Source: Brevundimonas sp. UBA5713 (GTDB lineage: Bacteria; Pseudomonadota; Alphaproteobacteria; Caulobacterales; Caulobacteraceae). From it: DNA of 64,000 nt. The DNA lies in contig NZ_DIGV01000061.1 of NCBI RefSeq assembly GCF_002419815.1, positions 13,889-77,888 on the forward strand. The letters run 5' to 3'. The notes under the pieces were generated by a model that did no database searches, was not told the origin of the DNA, and worked only from the letters and a program-made list of their open reading frames with translations. How positions within the stretch are numbered: the first letter of the stretch is position 1; each line of letters begins with the position of its first letter. Of this stretch, positions 27,926 through 35,668 are shown in pieces. The position numbers and the translations under genes were made by a program.

Positions 27926-30205
27926 ATGCGCACACTTCTTCTCGCTTCGACGATCCTGATGGCTGCAGTGGCAACGCCCGTGATGGCCCAGAACGCAGCG
28001 GCACCGGCTGCCGCAACCGCTCCCGCTTCGAACATTCTGACGGTCGAACGGGTTTTCTCGAATCCCTCGCTGTCCGGTCCGGTCGCCCGCGGGGTCAGCC
28101 TGTCGCCTGATGGCGAGCTGGTGGCCTTCCTGCGCTCGCGCGAGGATGACGTGGATGTGCTGGACCTGTGGGCCGCACCGGTCGCGGGCGGAGATGCCTT
28201 CAAGCTGATCGACGCGCGCGCCTTGGTGCCGGATGCCGGTGAGCTATCGGAGGCCGAGAAGGCCCGCCGCGAACGCATGCGCATCAGCCAGCGCGGCGTG
28301 GTCGAATACAGCTGGGACGAACAGGGCCGCTATATTCTGGCCCCGCTGGAAGGCGATATCTTCCTTGCCAACCGCGCCGATGGCTCGGTACGCCGCCTGA
28401 CCGAAACCGCCGCCGATGAAATCGACGCCAAGGTCTCGCCCAAGGGCCAGTACGTCAGCTTTGTGCGTGACCAGAACCTGTTTGTGCTGAACCTCGAAAC
28501 GGGTGCCGAACAGGCCATCACGACTGACGGCAAAGACCTGATCACCTGGGCGACAGCAGAGTTCATCGCCCAGGAAGAGCTGGACCGCGACACCGGCTAT
28601 TGGTGGTCGCCGGACGAGAAATACATTGCTCTGCAACGCACCGATGAGTCGACCGTGGACATCATTCCGCGTCTCGATATCGCGGGCGGTGGTGCCTCGG
28701 TGGTCGAGCAGCGCTATCCGCGTGCGGGTCGACCCAATGCGGTGGTCGAGCTGTTCATTCAGGACGTGACTACGGGCAACCGCGTTCAGGTCGATCTGGG
28801 CACCAATAAAGACATTTATCTGGGCCGCGTGAACTGGGCCGCCGACGGCTCGGTCGCCTATGTCCAACGCCTGTCACGCGATCAAAAGACGCTGGACCTG
28901 CTGAGCGTCAATCCGGCGACGGGCCAGAGCCGCGTTATCACCAGCCAAACCTCGAATGCGTGGGTGCCGCTGACGCATAATTTCAAGGCGCTGAAGGACG
29001 GCAACTTCATCTGGTCGTCGGAAGAGACCGGATGGCAGCACCTTTATCTCTATAACAAGGACGGGCGTCGCCTGCGTGCGATCACGCGTGGCGAATATCC
29101 GGTCAAAGCTCTCAACGGGGTGAACCAGGAGACCGGCGAGGTCTTCTTCACCGCCTCCATGCGCGATGGCAAGGAACTGCCGATCGAACAGCAGCTGTTC
29201 AGGGCCTCGCTGCGCCGTACCGTGAACCCAACCGAGGTCACCCCGCGCGGTGGCTGGTGGTCGGCATCGGTGAACGGCACCGGCACGGCCTATGTCGGCA
29301 ACTATTCGGACCTGAACACGCCGCCGCAATCCGCCCTCTATACGATGGACGGCCAGCGCGTACGCTGGATCGAAGAGAACAAGCTGGAGGCGGGCCATCC
29401 GTTCTGGCCGTTCGCCGAGCGTCAGCAAAAGCCGGAGTTTGGCACGTTGGAAAGCGACGGCCACACTCTGGTTTGGCAGATGACCACGCCTCCGAACTTT
29501 GACCCGAGCAAGACCTATCCGGTCATCATGCAGGTGTATGGCGGCCCGTCGGGCGGCGGCGTTAAACGTGCGTGGCAACCGGCCACGACCCAGCTGCTGA
29601 CCGAGGCGGGCTATATCGTCTTCCGTCTGGACAACCGTGGCGAAGGCGACCGTTCGGCCGCCTTCAAACAGGCGCTGTATCTGAAGATGGGCCAGCCCGA
29701 GATCGAAGATCAGGTGCTGGGTGCCAACTACCTGCGCACCCTGCCGTACGTCGACGCCAACCGCATCGCCATGATGGGGTGGTCATACGGTGGCTTCATG
29801 AGCCTGATGGCTTTGACCGAGCCGAAGATGGGTCTGGCCTCGGCCATAGCCGGTGCGCCGCCGACCGAATGGGGCCTGTACGACACGGCCTATACCGAAC
29901 GCTATATGTCCACGCCGCAGGGCAATGTGGACGGCTATGCTGCCTCGGACGTCAACAACCGTCTGGATAATCTGACGGGCCGTCTGCTGCTGATGCATGG
30001 CATGGCGGACGACAATGTGATCTTCGAGAACACGACCCGCGTGCTGAACGCGCTGCAGGAAAAGAGCATTCCGTTCGAGACCATGCTCTATCCGGGCCAG
30101 CGCCACGGCATTCGCGGCAATGACCGCCAACTGCACCAGTGGCGGACCTATCTGGACTTCCTGGATCGCACCATTGGCACGCGTGCCGAAACGGGCGGTC
30201 AGTAA
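27926..30205 (+). CDS. Secreted dipeptidyl-peptidase IV-type S9 peptidase
   Basis: The 759-aa protein has a signal peptide (MRTLLLASTILMAAVATPVM, cleavage after AQ). An eight-blade-type DPPIV N-terminal region carries the double-Glu substrate motif AQEELDRDTGYWWSPD. The hydrolase domain has Ser620 in GWSYGGFM, Asp695 in GMADDNV and His727 in GQRHGIRG. It is expected to remove Xaa-Pro dipeptides from peptide N-termini in the periplasm. It is the second S9 peptidase of the window and differs in subfamily from that at 1132. Confidence 0.93.
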   Translation: MRTLLLASTILMAAVATPVMAQNAAAPAAATAPASNILTVERVFSNPSLSGPVARGVSLSPDGELVAFLRSREDDVDVLDLWAAPVAGGDAFKLIDARALVPDAGELSEAEKARRERMRISQRGVVEYSWDEQGRYILAPLEGDIFLANRADGSVRRLTETAADEIDAKVSPKGQYVSFVRDQNLFVLNLETGAEQAITTDGKDLITWATAEFIAQEELDRDTGYWWSPDEKYIALQRTDESTVDIIPRLDIAGGGASVVEQRYPRAGRPNAVVELFIQDVTTGNRVQVDLGTNKDIYLGRVNWAADGSVAYVQRLSRDQKTLDLLSVNPATGQSRVITSQTSNAWVPLTHNFKALKDGNFIWSSEETGWQHLYLYNKDGRRLRAITRGEYPVKALNGVNQETGEVFFTASMRDGKELPIEQQLFRASLRRTVNPTEVTPRGGWWSASVNGTGTAYVGNYSDLNTPPQSALYTMDGQRVRWIEENKLEAGHPFWPFAERQQKPEFGTLESDGHTLVWQMTTPPNFDPSKTYPVIMQVYGGPSGGGVKRAWQPATTQLLTEAGYIVFRLDNRGEGDRSAAFKQALYLKMGQPEIEDQVLGANYLRTLPYVDANRIAMMGWSYGGFMSLMALTEPKMGLASAIAGAPPTEWGLYDTAYTERYMSTPQGNVDGYAASDVNNRLDNLTGRLLLMHGMADDNVIFENTTRVLNALQEKSIPFETMLYPGQRHGIRGNDRQLHQWRTYLDFLDRTIGTRAETGGQ

Positions 30206-30287
30206 GCATACCAAGGGGCAGGGCCAAAAGGCTTCTGCCCCTTATTCTTTTGAGAACAGGGCAAACCTGTCGCGGGAGGAGATAAAA

Positions 30288-30485
30288 ATGAAATCGTTGC
30301 AAATGATGCTGTCGGGCACGCTGGTCCTGATGGCCACACCGGCGGTAGCGGCCAGCGAAATGGAAACCGGAACGACAATCGTCTGGGTCGCGCTGGCGGT
30401 GGTGGCTATAGGTGCCTTGGCCGCGGTATTTGGCAGTGTCCTGCTGGCCAAGTCCGGCGACAGAGAGGCCGGGATCGAGGACTGA
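30288..30485 (+). CDS. Small secreted/membrane protein, 65 aa
   Basis: GGGAGGAG precedes the ATG. The product has a signal-peptide-like N-terminus (MKSLQMMLSGTLVLMATPAV) and one transmembrane segment (TIVWVALAVVAIGALAAVFG), with a short charged tail SGDREAGIED. No family is recognised. The stop directly abuts the stop of the next gene on the other strand. Confidence 0.65.
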   Translation: MKSLQMMLSGTLVLMATPAVAASEMETGTTIVWVALAVVAIGALAAVFGSVLLAKSGDREAGIED

Positions 30486-30962
30486 TCAGGGGGCAGGCGC
30501 GCGCGTCATGGTCACTTCGCCAAAGTCAATTTGACCTGATCTGACGTAGTTGACCCGCAAATGGGCGCGGCCTGCAAAGCCGGTCTCGGTTCGGCGCGTC
30601 AGCACATAGACCAGACGACCTCCATCGGGTGAGGTGCTGTCGATCACAAAGCGCCGACCATTGAAGTAGCAGGACCGTTCGTCGCCGCCGACGGTGCATT
30701 GCAAGCGGCGGGCGGTCCGCCGGACCACCAGCGGTTCGGTTAAAGGGCGCGAAGAGCGTTCCATGTCCTGCGAACGCAGCCCCCTAGCGTCGGTGTGAGG
30801 CAAGGTCAGCGTCCATTGACCGATCACGTCGTCAAAGCTCAGGCCCTCGATCTGGGCAATGCTGCTTTCGCGCGCGGGATGCGACGCGCCGACACTCTGC
30901 TGGGCCGGAGCATCGGCTAAACCCAGACCCAAGGCCGACAAGACCACCGCCGACATCATCAT
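30486..30962 (-). CDS. Hypothetical secreted protein
   Basis: The 158-aa product opens with a hydrophobic signal-like stretch (MMMSAVVLSALGLGLADA). The mature part has two Cys (LQCTVGGDERSCYF) that may form a disulfide, and beta-rich segments (GRLVYVLTRR, VNYVRSGQIDFGEVTMTR). GGAG lies about 8 bases upstream. No known family is recognised. Fully convergent with the 65-aa gene. Confidence 0.6.
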   Translation of the reverse strand: MMMSAVVLSALGLGLADAPAQQSVGASHPARESSIAQIEGLSFDDVIGQWTLTLPHTDARGLRSQDMERSSRPLTEPLVVRRTARRLQCTVGGDERSCYFNGRRFVIDSTSPDGGRLVYVLTRRTETGFAGRAHLRVNYVRSGQIDFGEVTMTRAPAP

Positions 30963-31227
30963 GAAGACACTCCACTAACCACGGTTATAAAATGGGGTGG
31001 ATCAATATGAATGTCGCGTGAAAACGTAGGATATTTACATCTTGGGGTTGATGATTTGTCCGAAAAGCTCTGACGCGCGCGCTACGGCTTTGATAGGGCG
31101 GGGCAAATCCCGATCCGGTTGAACAAGTTGAGGGTGCTGCGCATTCCTCATGGGCTGCGCGGGCTGTGTGGTGTCACGCACAAACGGGTGCGTGGGTGTT
31201 CCGGCTGATGAAACCAAGGCATTTAAA

Positions 31228-32841
31228 ATGAACAATGCGACCGCCACGGCTGCTCGCCACCAGACTGCCCTGCGCCGAGGCGGAGCGCTTGCGGCATTGA
31301 CGTTGTTGGCCGGTGTGACAGCCTGTGCGACAGCGCCTGACAGCCCTGATGGATACGTCACTGTCGCCGATGTGATCGAAGGGCGCGCCACCTATGAGCC
31401 GTCGTGGGTCGCTAAAGCGAAGGCGAAGGACCAGCGCGGTGCCCGCCCGATCAACTCCATTATACATATCGCGCCGGGTCTGGATCAGCCGGAGGTCTGG
31501 CAGGCTGCGGGCGCGCTTGGCGGCGTGCCGATTTTGATCAAGGACAATATCGACACGCGCGATATGCCGACCACAGCAGGGTCGCTCGCGCTGCTTGCCA
31601 ATGAAACCCGCCGCGATGCGCCTGTCGTCGCTCGCCTGCGCTCTGCGGGCGCAGTGATTATGGGCAAAACCAATCTGTCGGAGTGGGCCAATCTTCGCGG
31701 CTCGAATTCTGTCAGCGGCTGGAGCGGGGTGGCTGGTTTGACCCGCAATCCGCACGACCTGTCGCGCTCGACCTGCGGCTCGTCGGCAGGTTCGGCTGCG
31801 GCTGTGGCCGCAGGGCTGGCACCGGCTGCCATAGGCACGGAAACCGACGGGTCTATTGTGTGTCCGGCCGCCGCTGTGGGCATCGTGGGCTATAAGCCGA
31901 CTGTGGGTCTGGTGTCGCGCACCCACATCATCCCCATCAGTGAAACGCAGGATACGGCTGGCCCGATGACCCTGACGGTCGAGGACGCGGCTATATTATT
32001 GACGGTCATGGCCGGTAGCGATCCGGCAGACCGTGCCACGGTCGATGCTGATCGTCTTAAGGTCGATTACCGCGCCATTCTCAGCAAGGATGCGCTTTCG
32101 GGTCAGCGGATCGGCGTGGTCCGGTTCCTGACCGGTTACTCTGCGGAACTGGACGCCGTCTTCGAGCAGCAACTCGAGGTGCTGCGTCAGGCAGGGGCCG
32201 AGTTGGTCGACATTACCGAAGGTCCTGATGGCCAAGCTCTGTCGCAGGCGGAAATGACCGTACTGCTGCATGAACTGAAGGCGGGTCTGAACGACTATCT
32301 GCAATCCACCGATGCCTATCGGGTGTCGACGCGTTCGCTTGAAGACGTGATCGCCTTTAACGCCCGTACCCCGCGCGAGACGGCCCTGTTTGGGCAGGAC
32401 TATTTCGAACAGTCGCAGGCGACCAAAGGGCTGAGCGATCCGGTCTATCTGCAAGCCAGATCGGACGCCCTTCGTCTGGCGGGGCAGGAGGGCATCGATC
32501 GAATGCTGTCACAAAATAATGTGGTGGCGCTGGTGGCACCCACCACGGGCGCGGCGTGGTTGGTTGATCCTGAACGGGGTGATGATTTCGAGGGTTCGGC
32601 CAGCCAGCTGGCCGCCGTCGCGGGCTATCCACATCTGACCGTACCGATGGGGCAGGTGCGTGGCCTTCCAGTCGGGATCAGCTTCTTCGGAGCCAAGTGG
32701 GATGACGCCCGCATCCTGTCGCTGGGCTATGCCTATGAGCAGCGCAGCCGCGCATGGCGTGCCCCGCGCTATCGCGATGGCGGACCGGTGGCGCGCGGCT
32801 ATGAAGCGACCTTGAGCCCCTACACGCGCCCGACACGCTAG
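31228..32841 (+). CDS. Amidase-signature family lipoprotein
   Basis: The 537-aa protein starts at [12 protein letters not shown]. It has a hydrophobic segment and a lipobox ending in V-T-A-C, so it is probably a lipid-anchored periplasmic or outer-membrane protein. The amidase-signature core is complete: catalytic Lys in ILIKDNIDT, Gly/Ser-rich [11 protein letters not shown] with the cis-Ser, and [11 protein letters not shown] with the nucleophile Ser. It hydrolyses an amide bond; the substrate is unknown. An upstream in-frame start at 31150 is possible but has no ribosome site. Confidence 0.87.
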   Translation: MNNATATAARHQTALRRGGALAALTLLAGVTACATAPDSPDGYVTVADVIEGRATYEPSWVAKAKAKDQRGARPINSIIHIAPGLDQPEVWQAAGALGGVPILIKDNIDTRDMPTTAGSLALLANETRRDAPVVARLRSAGAVIMGKTNLSEWANLRGSNSVSGWSGVAGLTRNPHDLSRSTCGSSAGSAAAVAAGLAPAAIGTETDGSIVCPAAAVGIVGYKPTVGLVSRTHIIPISETQDTAGPMTLTVEDAAILLTVMAGSDPADRATVDADRLKVDYRAILSKDALSGQRIGVVRFLTGYSAELDAVFEQQLEVLRQAGAELVDITEGPDGQALSQAEMTVLLHELKAGLNDYLQSTDAYRVSTRSLEDVIAFNARTPRETALFGQDYFEQSQATKGLSDPVYLQARSDALRLAGQEGIDRMLSQNNVVALVAPTTGAAWLVDPERGDDFEGSASQLAAVAGYPHLTVPMGQVRGLPVGISFFGAKWDDARILSLGYAYEQRSRAWRAPRYRDGGPVARGYEATLSPYTRPTR

Positions 32842-32863
32842 GAACGCCAAATCCGGAAATGCG

Positions 32864-32889
32864 AAAGGCGCGGCTTCGACCGCGCCTTT
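32864..32889. terminator. Bidirectional terminator between amidase and CoA-transferase genes
   Basis: AAAGGCGCGG-CTTCGA-CCGCGCCTTT stem-loop between convergent stops. Confidence 0.8.
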
Positions 32890-32893
32890 GTAT

Positions 32894-34090
32894 TCAGTCC
32901 TCAAGCGATTTCAGCAGATCGTTGTCAGCCCCCAGCGCTGGGGGCGGCCGATCATAGCGCACTGGCGTTTTTGACAGCCGGATCGGCGAGGCCACGGTCT
33001 TGATCGGGGCGGACAGATCGGCGCGGGCCTGTTCGACGACCAGCCCGCGATGTTGCGCCTGTGCTTCCTCGAACACCTGATCGATGCGGTTGATAGGGCC
33101 GCAGGGCACGCCGTGCTGTTCCAGAAGCGCCATCAGTTCGCTCATGGAATGGACTTGGGTCAGGGTGTTCAGCATGGGTATCAGCACGTCGCGATGGGCG
33201 ACGCGGTCTGCATTCCTGGCAAAGCGTTCGTCGAGACCGAGCGCCGGCTGGCCCAGCGCCTCCGTCAGTTTGCGGAACTGGCCGTCATTGCCTACCGCGA
33301 TGATGATCATGCCGTCAGAGCAGGGGAAGGGCTGATAGGGTGCCAGATTGGGGTGGGCATTGCCCATCCGCGTCGGCACCTTGCCAGAGACGAAATAGTT
33401 GGTGGCCTGATTGGCCAGAACAGCGGCCTGAACATCGAACAGGGCGATGTCGATGTGCTGGCCTTCGCCGGATTCGCGCGCGTGCCACAGGGCGGCAAGT
33501 ATGGCGTTGGAGGCGTAAAGGCCGGTGAACAGATCTACCACCGCCACGCCGACCTTCATCGGCTCGGCACCGTCGCTGCCGTCCGGCTGCCCGGTGACCG
33601 ACATCAGCCCGCCCATTGCCTGGATCATATAGTCATAGCCCGCACGGTGGGCATCCGGTCCGTTTTGACCGAAGCCGGTAATCGAGCAGTAGACCAGTTT
33701 CGGATTGATGGCAGACAGGCTGGCGTAATCGAGACCGTATTTCTTCAGACCGCCGACCTTGAAATTCTCGACTACCACATCGGCGTCTCGTGCCAGTTTA
33801 CGGATGGCGTCCGCACCCTCTGGCGAGGCCATATCCAACTCCACCGAACGCTTCCCGCGGTTGGTACACATGAAGTAGGCGGCGTCGGCGCGCTCACCGT
33901 CGGGTGTGGTGGTGAAGGGTGGACCCCAGTGCCGGGTGTCATCGCCCACGCCCGGCCGTTCGACCTTGATGACCTCGGCCCCCATGTCGGCGAGGGTCTG
34001 GGTGGCCCACGGCCCTGCCAAAACACGCGATAAATCTAGAACGCGTACACCGCGTAGCGGGCCAAAGGCGGAAACGTCAGACTGTGTCAT
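32894..34090 (-). CDS. CaiB/BaiF-family (class III) CoA transferase
   Basis: The 398-aa protein has the family N-terminus LRGVRVLDLSRVLAGPWATQ, LADMGAEVIKVERPG, then KRSVELD, and the active-site region GYDYMIQAMGGLMSVTG containing the Asp expected to form the acyl anhydride. It moves CoA between carboxylic acids; the acid is unknown. The start at 34090 (MTQSDVS) was chosen; an ATG at 34096 is equally possible. It could serve the catabolic island downstream but is separated from it by the GntR and M14 genes. Confidence 0.9.
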   Translation of the reverse strand: MTQSDVSAFGPLRGVRVLDLSRVLAGPWATQTLADMGAEVIKVERPGVGDDTRHWGPPFTTTPDGERADAAYFMCTNRGKRSVELDMASPEGADAIRKLARDADVVVENFKVGGLKKYGLDYASLSAINPKLVYCSITGFGQNGPDAHRAGYDYMIQAMGGLMSVTGQPDGSDGAEPMKVGVAVVDLFTGLYASNAILAALWHARESGEGQHIDIALFDVQAAVLANQATNYFVSGKVPTRMGNAHPNLAPYQPFPCSDGMIIIAVGNDGQFRKLTEALGQPALGLDERFARNADRVAHRDVLIPMLNTLTQVHSMSELMALLEQHGVPCGPINRIDQVFEEAQAQHRGLVVEQARADLSAPIKTVASPIRLSKTPVRYDRPPPALGADNDLLKSLED

Positions 34091-34374
34091 GATCATCGCA
34101 GATAGCAGGAGTCTGTGATCGGGGGCAGGGGCGATATCTCGGAGGTCCGGTGGGCACACAACCGGCGGTAGACCTTTGTCGACCTTGGTTTCGCCAAATT
34201 GGACTTATATTATCACTGTTAATCCAAGCGAACGGCTGGGTTCAGGCGCGTCCCCTCCCGCGACCTGCGCATCAGAGCCGAATTTTATCGCCTTGGATCA
34301 GAAGTACTTCAGTGATGCGTTCAGTAATTTCACTGATGTAGCGAAGGCACAGCGTGAGTACGTGCTTGTCGCTG

Positions 34375-34397
34375 GATGCATACAAGTCTTGTGCATC
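34375..34397. repeat. Inverted repeat GATGCA(TA)CAAG-T-CTTGTGCATC
   Basis: Ten bases on each side pair, with a two-base bulge and a single central base. This suggests an operator-like dyad rather than an RNA hairpin. Confidence 0.4.
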
Positions 34398-34456
34398 GAA
34401 CAGTAGGCGTGCTACCGCACGTATCAGTAAGCGTAACAGTATGCGTTGAGTACCAA

Positions 34457-34489
34457 GGGCGGCAGAGATATCTGCCGCCCTATTTTTTA
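34457..34489 (+). terminator. Strong terminator with no assigned upstream gene
   Basis: 10-bp stem GGGCGGCAGA/TCTGCCGCCC, loop GATA, then TATTTTTT. It is oriented to stop plus-strand transcription; read on the minus strand there is no T tract. Confidence 0.8.
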
Positions 34490-34718
34490 TTGTGCTTTCA
34501 TTGATGTGCGTATTCTTGGGGATTCTAAAATCATTCGTGAGTAGTCATATTGTAGCATAAGCTATTCTGGTGCCTTGGCGTATCGCTGTGTTTGTGCATA
34601 AGGTATGTGCACGCTTTGGTTGCTGGTGATTGACGCCATTTACCCGGGCGCTTTGTGATCCGCGTCGGGGGAGGCGGTGTCACATCCACATCAGCTTGTA
34701 TGAGGACGAAGCGGGCCC

Positions 34719-35558
34719 ATGTCAGAGACGAATCTGCGCCATGAATCGCGTCTGGTGCGTCCGCCCAGTGCACGTCGCAGTCTGAAATCGTCGGGCGCTA
34801 CCCACACCTTGCCGGTGTATCACCAGTTGAGCTCGATCCTGCGCCAGCAGATCAAGGACGGCGTGTTTCCGACGGATCGGCCTATGCCGTCCGAAATGCA
34901 GTTGGCGTCGGATTACGATGTGTCGCGCGTTACGGTGCGTCGGGCGCTGGAGACGCTGGAGGTTGAGGGGCGCATCGTGCGCCGGCACGGCGTAGGGACC
35001 TTTGTCGCGCCCCCCGACAAGAACGAACGCAGCACGTGTGCGCGTGTATCGGGTATTGTCGAAAACCTGATCGCCATGGGCATGGATACCGAATGCCGGT
35101 TGCTGGAACACGTGCCGCATCACACGCCTCCGTCCAATGTTCTTCATGCGCTGGGGCTGTCCGAAGGCGACACGGTCACCAAACTGGTCCGGTTACGGAC
35201 CCATCAGGGCAAGACGCTGGGCGTGTCGACCGTCTATGTGCCCCTCAGCGTGTCGCATCTGGTGCAGGAACACCTGCTGGATCATCGCCCTGTGGTTCGC
35301 ATCCTCGAAGATGCGGGTGTGCGGCCCTATCGGGCAGAGCAGACCCTGACCGCTGTACCTGCGGACGACGCCGTGGCCAAATCGCTGGGGATCGGCATCG
35401 CCATGCCGGTAATCCGTCTACGCCGCACGGTTTTTGGCGATGTTGGCCAAGCCTTGCTGCACACCGTGGGCCTCTTCAATCCCGACAACTATGAGTATCA
35501 CACCATGCTGACGCGGGATAACTCTACGGAACGACCCCAGTGGCGTCACATCGGTTGA
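34719..35558 (+). CDS. GntR-family regulator, HutC/UTRA subfamily
   Basis: The 279-aa protein has an N-terminal winged helix (about 30-100: LPVYHQLSSILRQQIKDGVF, then MQLASDYDVSRVTVRRALET and GVGTFVAPP) and a C-terminal UTRA ligand-binding domain (VVRILEDAGVRPYRAEQTL and VIRLRRTVFG). The first 28 residues are an extra basic, Ser-rich tail. The ligand is unknown. It lies between the CoA transferase and the M14 peptidase and may control one of them or the island further on. Confidence 0.88.
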   Translation: MSETNLRHESRLVRPPSARRSLKSSGATHTLPVYHQLSSILRQQIKDGVFPTDRPMPSEMQLASDYDVSRVTVRRALETLEVEGRIVRRHGVGTFVAPPDKNERSTCARVSGIVENLIAMGMDTECRLLEHVPHHTPPSNVLHALGLSEGDTVTKLVRLRTHQGKTLGVSTVYVPLSVSHLVQEHLLDHRPVVRILEDAGVRPYRAEQTLTAVPADDAVAKSLGIGIAMPVIRLRRTVFGDVGQALLHTVGLFNPDNYEYHTMLTRDNSTERPQWRHIG

Positions 35559-35668
35559 CCTGATCGGCCACCGCGCATTTGCGCCCTTGTGTGACGGGGC
35601 GAATACTGACGATAACTCCCTATGGGGGCGGCGCAGGGGGACTGTGCCGCCGCAGTGAGGGGTTATCC

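Larger units (their letters stand above)
34091..34718. other. 628-base region without a confident gene, ending in a strong plus-strand terminator
   Basis: The stretch is visibly more AT-rich than its surroundings. It holds an imperfect inverted repeat at 34375-34397 and a strong terminator at 34457-34489. A 76-codon frame at 34176-34406 (plus) lacks a ribosome site and recognisable homology. The region could encode a small RNA or be a decayed gene. Confidence 0.4.

Noticed and set aside
31035..31391. A 118-codon minus-strand frame with a hydrophobic segment in the spacer before the amidase
   Set aside because: It runs antisense over the amidase start and signal sequence, has no ribosome site before any start, and its hydrophobic part mirrors the amidase leader region.
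34176..34406. A 76-codon frame before the orphan terminator as a real gene
   Set aside because: It has no ribosome site and no recognisable family, and its composition does not match the neighbouring genes. It is kept only as part of the unexplained region.
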